Assembly: GCA_913063285.1 (NCBI GenBank)
Contig: CAJXXZ010000007.1
Span: 1-44,955, forward strand
Origin: an uncultured bacterium
GTDB taxonomy: Bacteria; Pseudomonadota; Alphaproteobacteria; CAJXXZ01; 1604HC
Reading direction: 5' to 3'
DNA: 44,955 nucleotides
Shown: positions 18,420-27,697 of the stretch, one piece after another
How positions within the stretch are numbered: the stretch's first letter is position 1
Layout: every line of letters begins with the position of its first letter
Notes under the pieces: generated by a model
Told to the model about the DNA's origin: nothing
The model's database searches: none
The model's input: the letters and a program-made list of their open reading frames with translations, nothing else
Program-made: the position numbers and the translations under genes

Positions 18420-19236
18420 GCTTATATTAAAATATACTGAAGCTGATTATTTTAGGTAAGTGAAAAAGTTTTTTAATAATAAGTTTAAGATTAATTGTAG
18501 TGAGATTTCAATATTTTTATTAAAAGATGAAATATAAAAATTGAAATTGAGTAATTGTAAGAAATATTTTAAATTATTACTGATTTTTAGTTTTAAACTT
18601 TTGCATAATTTTCATTCATTCTATGTTATCAATATTAAAATATAATTTGACTATAGTAGTGTATAAATACTATCTGATACATCTGACATTTACTTTTTTA
18701 AATATTTCCTTAAACATTCACTACATAATTTTCATTCTACAAACATTTGATAATACAATTTATTTATGAAATTTTATAAAGTATACAAGTTGATTTAATT
18801 ATACTTTTGCTCAATAGAGTATAAAATGCACGACATATTTTTTAATAATCTTCATAAATATCATTATCTCTCTACTTTAGATAGATTTATTTAACTATAA
18901 TTAAGTATAAGATATATGTTTTCTTAAAAATTACAAATTATATTATCATCACAATAATTATTTTTCAAATATATTTACAAGCATCACCGCAACTTTCAAA
19001 AAGTCAAAATAAATACTACAAAAACAGATATTGAAATGATATATTAACAATTTAAATATTTAAAAACTATGATTACTTATACATAAAATTTAAATTATTT
19101 AGTAAACTTTTTAGTGAAATTTGTTCAACTTTTAAAATTAATATGAATAATTATTATAATTTTAGATGTAATTTTTAATATATGTGTTTAACACTTTTCA
19201 TTATTATATTAACTTTAATTTTATTAAGATTCACAA
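18420..19236. other. Non-coding AT-rich stretch
   Basis: No open frames, repeats or RNA genes recognised between tRNA-Pro and the rpoD-derived repeat array. Confidence 0.4.
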
Positions 19237-19259
19237 GATAAATAGCTGTGTCTAATTTC

Positions 19260-19800
19260 ATTTTTAAATTTCTTTACAATCAACTTTAAATTTCATGATA
19301 TAGGTAATTAGCAACGAATCATAAAATAAATTACAATTTCGTAAAGGTGCAAAATTTTTTTGAATAATCTAGTTTTGAAATTACTTTTACTTTCATTTGT
19401 AAATTTCTTTACAATCAATCTTAAATTTCATGATATAGATAATTAGTACTTAATGATAAAATAAATTACAATTTCGCAAAAGTGCAAAATTTCTTTGAAT
19501 AATCTAGTTTTGAAATTGCTTTTACTTTCATTTGTAGATTTCTTTACAATTAACTTTAAATTTCATGATATAGGTAATTAGTACTTAATGATAAAATGAA
19601 TTACAATTTCGCAAAAGTGCATCATTTCTTTGAATAAGTAGTTTTAAAATTGCTTTTGCTTTCATCTGTAAATTTCTTTGTAATCAACTTTAAATTTTAT
19701 GATATATACAATTAACAATAAATCATAAAATAAATTACAATCTTGCAAAGGTGCGTAATTTCTTTGAATAAGCTAGTTTTCGAATTGCTTTTGCTTCTAT
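19260..19800 (-). repeat. 135-bp tandem array derived from the 3' end of rpoD
   Basis: TTACAA-TT-CG/TTGCAAAGGTGC followed by TTTGAATAA-CTAGTTTT-GAATTGCTTTTGCTT occurs with its TTACA at 19331, 19466, 19601 and 19735 (periods 135, 135, 134). The last copy is the true rpoD terminus ([18 protein letters not shown]). The other three lie downstream of the stop and have drifted. The spacer (TTTCTTTACAATC, TTTCATGATATA) is repeated as well. No function is required to explain it; tandem duplication of the gene end plus decay suffices. Confidence 0.85.
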
Positions 19801-21426
19801 TTGTCGAATTCTTTCACGAGTAACATTAAATTGCTTACCTACTTCTTCTAAAGTATGGTCACTTTTTGTACTTAAACCAAATCGTAGACGTAAAATTCGT
19901 TCCTCTCTTGAAGTTAGTAAAGAAGAAAATCCTTCCGTTAGAGATGCTTTTAAGCTACTTTTCATCATCGCATCAAATGGAGATACAACATTAGTATCTT
20001 CGATAAAATCTCCTAATTGACCATCCTCATCACTACCTAATGGCATTTCAAGGCTAACTGGCTCTTTTGCCACTTTTAATACTTTTTGCACTTTTTCTGT
20101 CGGTATATCCAATACTTGCCCAATCTCTTCGGCTGATGCTTCTCTTCCTTTTACATTTAAAATTTGTCGCGACACTCGAACGATACGATTAATTGTCTCT
20201 ATCATGTGAACTGGTACTCGAATTGTTCTTCCTTGATCTGCAATAGCTCTAGTAATTGATTGTCGAATCCACCAGGTTGCATATGTTGAAAACTTGTATC
20301 CTCTCTCATGTTCAAATTTATCTGCAGCTTTCATTAAACCAATATTGCCTTCTTGTACTAAATCTAAAAATTGTAAACCTCTATTTGAATATTTCTTTGC
20401 TATTGAAATTACAAGTCTTAAATTTGCTGACACCATTTTGTCTTTTGCCACTTTTACTTGATTATATGCATTGTGTAAAACTTTAGTTACATTTCTAAAC
20501 TCAAGCAGAGGCAGCTGAAGCGGCTCAATACATTCTTTTATTTTTTCTTTTGATTCATTAATTTTACTTGAATTTTCTTCAATAAATTTTGCTAATTTGG
20601 TATTTGCTGAAGAAATTATTCCTTTATTCCAATAATTTAAAAAATCCATTCGTTTTATATTATATGTTTCTGATAATTTAATTAATTTTAGCTCAATTTC
20701 TGATATATCAGTGTTAATTGTAAAAACACTGTGAATTATTTCATCAACCTTTTGTCGATTTAGATGTAAATCAAATACAGCTTTTGAGACTTGTAAGGAA
20801 AGTTCATTATATTGTTTTTCAAGATCTTTTGATATTGATTTTTGCTGCTCATAGCAAAGAAATACCTCTTTTTGAATAGGTTCAAAATCTTTATAAATTG
20901 CAAATAAAGCTTCACTTTTTTCTGTAGCAAATTGTGTAATTTCTTCAGTAGATAAATCAGTTTTTTCTTCCGTATTATCTTCAGAAATTTCTACAATGTC
21001 CTCAACTTCTATGTATTCTTCAACAGCAATATTTCCTAGAATAAAATCATTATGTAATTGAGAGATTACAGATAGAGTTTTCGGTATTAGTGATATGGAT
21101 CGAATCATATTTTTTTTACCTTCTGAAACTTGTTTAGCAACTGCTAACTCTTCAGAACGAGATAGTAAAGGTATATTACCCATTTCTCGTAGGTATAATC
21201 TAACAGGATCATCACTACTAAATGAAGTGCGCATTATTCCTTGAGAGTTTTCTTTTTCATAAGTGTCATATACTCTAATACCCTTACTCTCTAGATTAGA
21301 AATTATGGATTCTAGCATTTCTGTAGAATAATTTTCGGGTAGATGTTGAATAACATCAGCATATGTAAGTATATCTTTTTGTTTATGTATTTTTAAAATA
21401 GAGCTTAATGCATCTTCAATGTTCAT
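19735..21426 (-). CDS. rpoD: Primary sigma factor RpoD (sigma-70)
   Basis: The housekeeping sigma subunit, recognising -35/-10 promoters. Sigma region 1.2 begins [19 protein letters not shown]. Region 2 includes [36 protein letters not shown] and [19 protein letters not shown]. Region 3 starts at IRVPVHM. Region 4 ends with [20 protein letters not shown]-type helix-turn-helix and KLRTFARL. The start at 21426 (563 aa) has an AAGGA 7 nt upstream and gives [13 protein letters not shown]. An ATG at 21456 overlaps the dnaG stop by 4 nt and is the alternative. It is transcribed after dnaG as an operon, as in many bacteria. Its 3' end seeds the tandem array downstream. Confidence 0.95.
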   Translation of the reverse strand: MNIEDALSSILKIHKQKDILTYADVIQHLPENYSTEMLESIISNLESKGIRVYDTYEKENSQGIMRTSFSSDDPVRLYLREMGNIPLLSRSEELAVAKQVSEGKKNMIRSISLIPKTLSVISQLHNDFILGNIAVEEYIEVEDIVEISEDNTEEKTDLSTEEITQFATEKSEALFAIYKDFEPIQKEVFLCYEQQKSISKDLEKQYNELSLQVSKAVFDLHLNRQKVDEIIHSVFTINTDISEIELKLIKLSETYNIKRMDFLNYWNKGIISSANTKLAKFIEENSSKINESKEKIKECIEPLQLPLLEFRNVTKVLHNAYNQVKVAKDKMVSANLRLVISIAKKYSNRGLQFLDLVQEGNIGLMKAADKFEHERGYKFSTYATWWIRQSITRAIADQGRTIRVPVHMIETINRIVRVSRQILNVKGREASAEEIGQVLDIPTEKVQKVLKVAKEPVSLEMPLGSDEDGQLGDFIEDTNVVSPFDAMMKSSLKASLTEGFSSLLTSREERILRLRFGLSTKSDHTLEEVGKQFNVTRERIRQIEAKAIRKLAYSKKLRTFARL

Positions 21427-21452
21427 GGTATATTCCTTTTTGCTTTCGTATG

Positions 21453-23090
21453 TCATTTTGACTGAATTGTATTTAGATATAATTTATATACTTCTTTCCA
21501 ATGTTGAGAAATTTGTTGAATATCATTGGATTGTAGAATAAATGGAGCTAATTGATATGTTTCAGGTGCACAACACACGTTCACCATATCAGTAAATTCA
21601 TTTTCATGCAAAAAGTCAAGAGTTTTTTTGTAATTTTTTTCTAAATATTGCTCATGAAATTTTAGTAAAGCTTCTCTCATATTATCAAAAGATTGTGTTA
21701 ATTCAATGTTTAATAGTTCATCACAAACATAGTCTATAATTGATGGATGATGAATAATTGTAGAAAAAAGAATTTTAATATAAGTCATATTTGAATTAAT
21801 ATAATGTTTCTTAGATGCATTTTGAGTTAATTGAGTGTTTTTTTTATTATGTTGTAATTTTCCCGCAAAATGAACTTCTTCATACCAGTAATTTTTCCAA
21901 GTTTTTAAATATAAATTTTTGATGTATGAATTTTGTGTTTCTTTAGTCAACAAACATAAATTCTCATATGCTTTTACAGCATGTTCTATACCTTTTGTAT
22001 GATATATTGATGCTAAATTTGCACTTTCCCAGCAGAAACGTACTAGAGAAATACGTGGTAAATGATTCCAGTCATTTTTAGTATGTATGTTAAGAAAATT
22101 TGCAGGATCTAAATCATTTGGCAGTTTTATAAATGATATACTATGACCTGGTTGAATAGTAGAAAGAGCAATAACGGCTAATTTTTGCATCGCATTTTGT
22201 CCTGCAATATCTCCATCGAAGCAAACTGTAATATTTTTGTATTTTGACCATAAAGTTTGTAGATGTGTTGCATTTGCAGCAGTACCTAATGTAGCAACAG
22301 ATGGAATATCAAATTGAAATAAAGTAAGAACATCTAAATAACCTTCTACTAAAAATATTTCTTTATATTTTTGAGTTGAGCTATGAAGATAATGTAATCC
22401 ATATAAAGATTGCTTTTTACTAAATAATGTACTTTCAGCACTATTAATATATTTAGGAAAATTATTTGCATCAGATATTTTACGAGCTCCAAATGCGATT
22501 ACTTGTCTTGAATTTGTATTATCAAATATTGGAAATATTATACGTTTTTGCATTATATTAAGCAGAGAGTAGGGTAGTCCAATGTAAGTTAAATTTTCTT
22601 TTGTAATTTTATTATCATGACAAAATTGTTGAAATTGTTTCAATGTTGAAAAATAACCAAGTTTAAATTGATTTTGAGTATTTGAAACAATATTACGCAT
22701 TTGTAAATATTTTAAAGTGTCAAATGATCTAAGTAAATTATCATGAAACCATGTAGTCAGATGATTAAGAATTTGTATGTATTTTTTAATAGCTGTAAAT
22801 TGATGTTTTTCTTGTACTTGAATACCATACCAATCAGCAATTTTTAAACAACTTTCTCGAAAAGAAATATTATGCATTTTTTGTACAAATGTAAATATAT
22901 CTCCACTTTCTGAGCATCCAAAGCAATGAAATCGACATTTATCATTTTGTATATAACAAGAAGGAGTTTTTTCCATATGAAATGGGCATGATATTACCAT
23001 TCTTTGACCTAAAATCTGAATTTTGCAGTATCGACTTATTACTTCACTTATCTTTACTCGTGATTTGATAATATCTGATAAAGTATGCAT
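21453..23090 (-). CDS. dnaG: DNA primase DnaG
   Basis: Synthesises RNA primers for replication. The N-terminal CHC2 zinc finger has C35, H38, C56 and C59 (CPFH ... CFGC). The RNA polymerase core follows, with LGYFS and the RIIFPIFD...VIAFGAR block. The TOPRIM acidic residues are E249 (VEGYLDV) and D292/D294 ([11 protein letters not shown]). The C-terminal helicase-interaction domain (about 430-545) is divergent. 545 aa is slightly short for the family but complete. The stop overlaps the upstream candidate ATG of rpoD by 4 nt, so the two are coupled. Confidence 0.95.
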   Translation of the reverse strand: MHTLSDIIKSRVKISEVISRYCKIQILGQRMVISCPFHMEKTPSCYIQNDKCRFHCFGCSESGDIFTFVQKMHNISFRESCLKIADWYGIQVQEKHQFTAIKKYIQILNHLTTWFHDNLLRSFDTLKYLQMRNIVSNTQNQFKLGYFSTLKQFQQFCHDNKITKENLTYIGLPYSLLNIMQKRIIFPIFDNTNSRQVIAFGARKISDANNFPKYINSAESTLFSKKQSLYGLHYLHSSTQKYKEIFLVEGYLDVLTLFQFDIPSVATLGTAANATHLQTLWSKYKNITVCFDGDIAGQNAMQKLAVIALSTIQPGHSISFIKLPNDLDPANFLNIHTKNDWNHLPRISLVRFCWESANLASIYHTKGIEHAVKAYENLCLLTKETQNSYIKNLYLKTWKNYWYEEVHFAGKLQHNKKNTQLTQNASKKHYINSNMTYIKILFSTIIHHPSIIDYVCDELLNIELTQSFDNMREALLKFHEQYLEKNYKKTLDFLHENEFTDMVNVCCAPETYQLAPFILQSNDIQQISQHWKEVYKLYLNTIQSK

Positions 23091-23184
23091 ATATACTATT
23101 ATTTAATATTTTATTCATTTTTGAAATATATTAATATAAGTGAAATGATGAGTACAATGACGAGTAAACAGAAAGGCTTAAAAT

Positions 23185-23970
23185 ATGCAAAATAATCAAA
23201 ATAATGGAAATTCAAGCAGTATTTTGCAGATACTTTTTAAATATATATTATATATTTTTATCTCATCATGTATTTTATATACATCATGGATATATGAAAG
23301 TGAAATTCTTGCAATTTTACCTAATAAAGCTCAAATTGTATGGAAAAAAAGTATATCAAGAATATCAGAAGTATTGTATGGTAACCGTATCATTTTTAAT
23401 AAAACTAATGATACATATGAGCATTTAAATGAGCATAAATTAATTGGACTTCCCACAAAAATAACCATGGCTGATTTTGGAGTAGGTACACGTTGTCAAA
23501 ATAGATTGATTAAAGTGCTATCAGCTGAGGCTGTATGTGATCAACAACTTATGATAAATATTTTCTACTCAGAAGGATTTCCAAGTGAAGCTCATCTGTA
23601 TTCTCAAAATGGAACGAATAAGATAAAAAGTGTGTCAGTTGGATTTGAATCAAAAATTGTATTTGAAGGATTTGATTCTCAAGATGGTATTGATAAAATA
23701 GTCATTGATTTGAATGCTGACTTTACTACTGAAAAAGGAAAAGATTTAATGCGAATTTTAATCGAATATCACTACTATGTTGGCATTGATGGACTAGAGT
23801 TTATAATTCATGAAGGATTTATTTATAATACTCGTAGTGGGCAAATAATTGAACGTACTATAGCTGGAGTAAGTACTAATGATGATAGAGGAATGTATGA
23901 AGATATGAATGCCACATGGCGTCTACAAATGACTGCTAATGGATCTGTCAATATGGTACGCGTTGCTTAA
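23185..23970 (+). CDS. Unknown membrane-anchored protein, 261 aa
   Basis: Not recognised. A single hydrophobic segment (about residues 13-35, LQILFKYILYIFISSCIL) near the N-terminus is followed by a mostly beta-like extracytoplasmic region with a few repeated short motifs (VGFESKIVFEGFDSQDGI, GIDGLEFIIHEGFIYNT) and the C-terminal ATWRLQMTANG. The start at 23185 has AAAGG about 10 nt upstream, an ordinary ribosome site, unlike the family A genes. It is divergent from dnaG. An inner-membrane-anchored periplasmic protein is inferred. Confidence 0.65.
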   Translation: MQNNQNNGNSSSILQILFKYILYIFISSCILYTSWIYESEILAILPNKAQIVWKKSISRISEVLYGNRIIFNKTNDTYEHLNEHKLIGLPTKITMADFGVGTRCQNRLIKVLSAEAVCDQQLMINIFYSEGFPSEAHLYSQNGTNKIKSVSVGFESKIVFEGFDSQDGIDKIVIDLNADFTTEKGKDLMRILIEYHYYVGIDGLEFIIHEGFIYNTRSGQIIERTIAGVSTNDDRGMYEDMNATWRLQMTANGSVNMVRVA

Positions 23971-24764
23971 AATTGCATAATATTTTACTAAGTTGGGTAA
24001 ATTATATTAGTGTATAATTTTCGTTATTTCATATTATATTTTTTATCATAGTATATATTACGAAAAGATTTTGACTTTTATCAAATTACATATATGTAAA
24101 GATATTTATTATCATAGCGGAATCTTTTTACATAAAAATTTCAATATATTTCAAAGCAGTATAATAAAAAATCAATTATTTTTCAACATGAGTTTTTATG
24201 CTTTATATATATTTTGATAAGCTAAATTCTTTGATAAATCTTTCATAAATTTATATTAAATATATACCTTATTTTGTGTAAAAATAGAGATACTCAATTT
24301 GAGAATACTGAAGTGACAATCATTTGTATTAATTTTTAAAATGCTAGAGAAATACCATATCAAGATCTTCTAATATTAGTACAAAGTCTATGAAATTAAT
24401 TTGATATTTCGAATAGATTTTCAGGACTGTATTACAAAATATTTCATTTCTCATTATGTCGTGCTTAGAATTCACTACTTTCTAAAAGCTTTTTTTACTG
24501 ATTAATATTTGTACTTATATATTATGAATCTTTAAATTTCAATATTTTTTTCAGAGAAAGATAACTAAAAAATACTTAAATGCTTTCGATTTCTATATTT
24601 AATTTTTCCAAAATTTAGATGATAACTAGAAATATTACATGTAATTGCTATTTAGTAATTTTATTTGATAGATCTAAATAATTCTGAGATAAAAGCTTAC
24701 ATATTTAATAAATCTTAGTAAAACTTTTGATATATATAGTTTCAGAATTTTAAGAAATATATAA
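23971..24764. other. Non-coding AT-rich stretch
   Basis: No intact frame, RNA or clear repeat; stops in all frames. Decayed coding sequence is possible but I cannot identify it. Confidence 0.4.
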
Positions 24765-25659
24765 TTAAACATACTTATTAAAATGACGCTCCATCTCTGA
24801 TGATACAAGAGTGTATCTTTTTACATATTGCTCAGCTTTATAATTGTTATCTTTCTCATCTAATACATATAGTACAATCAATACATCTCTTATTGCATCA
24901 ATACGTAAAGATTTTCTTGCTGAATATATATTTTCTCTCCATTCTGGATGATCTTTAATAACTTTTTTATCTGGTTTTGATTTCATTAATTCTTTTATAT
25001 TTGTATATTGATTTTCTGAGACTTTCACAGGTATCTTACTAGGATCATAAGTATCAAAAATATCATTAGTAGGATCATTCGTTATGATTTAATATCCTTC
25101 TTAATATTTTTTTCTATTTGTTCAATATTGATTTTATTAATTCTAAAATAGCTTCATTCTTTTGAAGAAGCGTAATATATTGACACGTCATATGAATCTT
25201 TTTTTTCCTATAATCTTCTAAATTTTGATAATTAACTAGACTTTTTATACGTTTTACATTTGCTTGAGGTAGATAAAATTATCCATACTATTATAATAAG
25301 AGTATTCAATTTCCTTCATCTTCTGCATATAATGGATACATAATTTGTTCATATATAAGATAACCTGCGTTTCCTTCTAAACGTAGAATATTTGGAATAT
25401 CACATATAAATTTATATTTTACTACTTCCCATAGATCTATTGCTATTCTACGTAACATATTATTTATTTGTTTCAAGCTACTAGAATAATCAATTTCACT
25501 TTCGTGATAAGAAATACATCTTAGATTTAAGTAATTTTTTACGATTTCAAAATCTTTTGTTGATACCTCTGGAAATTCCTTATTTATTAGTTTGTCATAA
25601 TATTCATTGAAGTCACCATCATAATTCCAATATATCCATTCCGAGTAGATCTTGTTCAC
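24765..25659 (-). pseudogene. Broken family B gene
   Basis: Three family B pieces lie in order on the reverse strand but in different frames. A 117-residue part (GTG 25659 to 25306) has FNEYYDKLI, YLNLRCISYHESEID, QINNMLRRIAIDLWEVVKY and IMYPLYAEDEG. A middle fragment (about 25129-25260) reads ITLLQKNEAILELIKSIL, equivalent to the HAYFLNHNKAVLELIKFNI block. The last part (25028-24765) has IYSARKSLRIDAIRDVL and VSSEMERHFNK. It also lacks the GxMGW start region and the conserved family B promoter. Several indels mean it is dead. Confidence 0.75.
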
Positions 25660-25891
25660 TTGCAGAGTTGTTACACTCCTTCTATGATTATTATATTCGA
25701 AAAAGGTTAATAAACTGAAACCTTAACATTCTATATATAAATATTTTAGTTGTATATATAAACAAATATATATTCATTAAAATTATAGTTATTTTTTACT
25801 GTATATATAATTTATTTCTTCATTTTTATAAATATTTGATGTGTAAATTTCATATAAATTATTTCATATTACGAAAAAAATATCATTTTTA

Positions 25892-25920
25892 TTGTTTATA
25901 TACATACTGTATGATAAATT
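25892..25920 (+). promoter_or_regulatory. Possible leaderless promoter of the ACP-like gene
   Basis: TTGTTT (25892-25897), 17-nt spacer, TAAATT (25915-25920), 5 nt to the ATG at 25926. Weaker than the family A examples. Confidence 0.35.
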
Positions 25921-25925
25921 ATCAA

Positions 25926-26183
25926 ATGAATCGTGTCATAACTGCACTGCAAACTGTTTTAGAAGAATACTTTGATATAGATCTATCTATCAATGATAAA
26001 AGCATTACATTTGAAGAATTAGGATTTGATCATATAATGCTTGCAGAGTTAATAGTTAGACTAGAAGATGAAATTTACCGATCACATTCTCATGAAGTTA
26101 AAATTAATCTTAATAAAGTTTATGAAATAAAAACAATTCATGATCTTGAAGAAGAGGTATCATCAAAGTTAGGAGGGCAGTGA
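25926..26183 (+). CDS. Acyl carrier protein-like protein lacking the phosphopantetheine serine
   Basis: 85 aa from ATG 25926, the usual size of an acyl carrier protein. Helix II is ACP-like: ELGFDHIMLAELIVRLEDEI matches the family pattern LG-DSLD-VEL-M-LEDEF. The end (YEIKTIHDLEEEV) matches the ACP helix IV pattern. The serine that carries 4'-phosphopantetheine in DSL is replaced by histidine (DHI), so it cannot be a conventional carrier. A loop before helix IV is longer than normal. An upstream in-frame ATG at 25836 would add 30 residues of unlikely composition. Candidate roles are a structural ACP analogue or a degenerate copy; assignment is by motif only. Confidence 0.55.
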   Translation: MNRVITALQTVLEEYFDIDLSINDKSITFEELGFDHIMLAELIVRLEDEIYRSHSHEVKINLNKVYEIKTIHDLEEEVSSKLGGQ

Positions 26184-26253
26184 TATTAATCTTATTGATA
26201 TAAAAAACACTTTATGTTGAAGTTATATGTAGTAGTGTGATAAAACTTTATAA

Positions 26254-26340
26254 GGAGAAGTGCCAGAGCGGCCGAATGGGGCAGTCTCGAAAACTGTTGT
26301 ACCTTTACTGGTACCGTGGGTTCGAATCCCACCTTCTCCG
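26254..26340 (+). tRNA. tRNA-Ser (CGA anticodon)
   Basis: 87 nt with a long variable arm typical of tRNA-Ser. Acceptor GGAGAAG pairs with CTTCTCC, the discriminator is G, the anticodon stem GCAGT/ACTGT encloses CTCGAAA (anticodon CGA), and the T-arm has GGTTCGAATCC. CCA is not encoded. Confidence 0.93.
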
Positions 26341-27697
26341 TCAACTTTTATTTTTAGATAAAGTTATACTCAATTTTTCAAACTTAGAAATATGTGAATA
26401 ATTATGACTATTTTTATACTAAACTAATATAGTTGTATAAATATTATATTTGAACTTTCGAATCAAATAGTTGTTAAGATTATTCAATGAAAAAAGCTGT
26501 TTTAAGTAACTATAACTAGTTTATAATGACTTTAGTTTCTTACATTTATTCAGTAATATACAGATAAAGATAATTACTTAGATAATCATGATTAGTCATG
26601 ATAAAAATATAAAAGTGATATAGCAATATTAAAAGCTTTCAGCTTTATATTTTCAAGTCATACTTAAGATGAAAAAGAGTAATTGATAAAGTTTTGAAGC
26701 TAGTTGAATATTAATTTTAATAAAAACTTATTTTTAATAAATTTCTATATCTTTCTATATTTTAACATTACATAAGATAATTCATAAAAATAGTAAAAAA
26801 GATTATGCTGTGATAAATGTTGCACAGAAATATTTTTAGCCTATTAGTAATAATTTTGATGATTTCATGCACTATCTAAAAGATTAAATAGCTTACAGAT
26901 CTGCATATCATAAGGATAAGCTTTTAATCTCTTGCTACTACAGATTTTGAAAATTTATCTAAATAGATACAGTAACATGTTTAGAAATGATGAAACACCG
27001 ATTTTAATTATATGTTGAAGCTGATCACATAAAAATATGAATCTTATGTAAATGATGATAAAAAATTAGATTTGAACACAAATATATATATTTATAATTT
27101 AATAATCTATATACATTTTTATAATGCATATGATATTTCTAAGAGGTAGAATAAATTATTTAAAAAATTTATGTAGTTCACTATATATAATAGCAATGTT
27201 GATTGAAGATAAAAGTAATTTTAAAATCATTTGATGATTAAAATAAATATTTTAATAATAAATTGAAGAACATCATATTTAATCAATTGGCTATGCGTGA
27301 GCCATGATTTATTGATATTAAATGAGATGTGGATTATTATATATAATATAAATATTTATGCCAATACAAAATGATTTAATTTATTACGATAATCAATTTT
27401 ATGAAGTACATACAAAGTTATTTGAGAATATAATATTAACATTTGATACTGAGTTAGTATTTGATTTAGCTAAGCAAATTATTGATTTTATTAATCAATA
27501 AAGAAGTTAAAAGATTTCGTTAGATTAAATAGTTATTTACATGAAAAGTAAAGATTTATTTTTTATATAGTAAGTTGTGTAATTTTTTTAGTATATAAAT
27601 TTGATTTTACTGATAAATTATTCGTAAAATTTTTCATAATATTTCTAATTTTTTCGTTAATATCTTTGAAAAATAAAAATATAGTTTATTGTAAATT
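26341..27697. other. 1.35-kb region without a recognised gene
   Basis: Mostly stop-rich AT DNA. A 47-codon frame at 27358-27501 (MPIQNDLIYYDNQFYEVHTK...) has protein-like composition but no recognised relative; it may be a gene fragment. No RNA gene seen after tRNA-Ser. Confidence 0.4.

Noticed and set aside
19260-19734. Possible CRISPR array because of regular repeats
   Set aside because: The period is 135 bp without distinct spacers, and every unit is a degraded copy of the rpoD 3' end.
20256-20486. 76-codon plus-strand frame
   Set aside because: Antisense shadow of rpoD region 2.
23204-23428. 74-codon plus-strand frame
   Set aside because: Out-of-frame shadow within the 261-aa membrane protein gene.
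26341-26370. Hairpin AACTTT...AAAGTT after tRNA-Ser as a terminator
   Set aside because: Only six A/T-rich pairs and no following T tract; too weak in this base composition.
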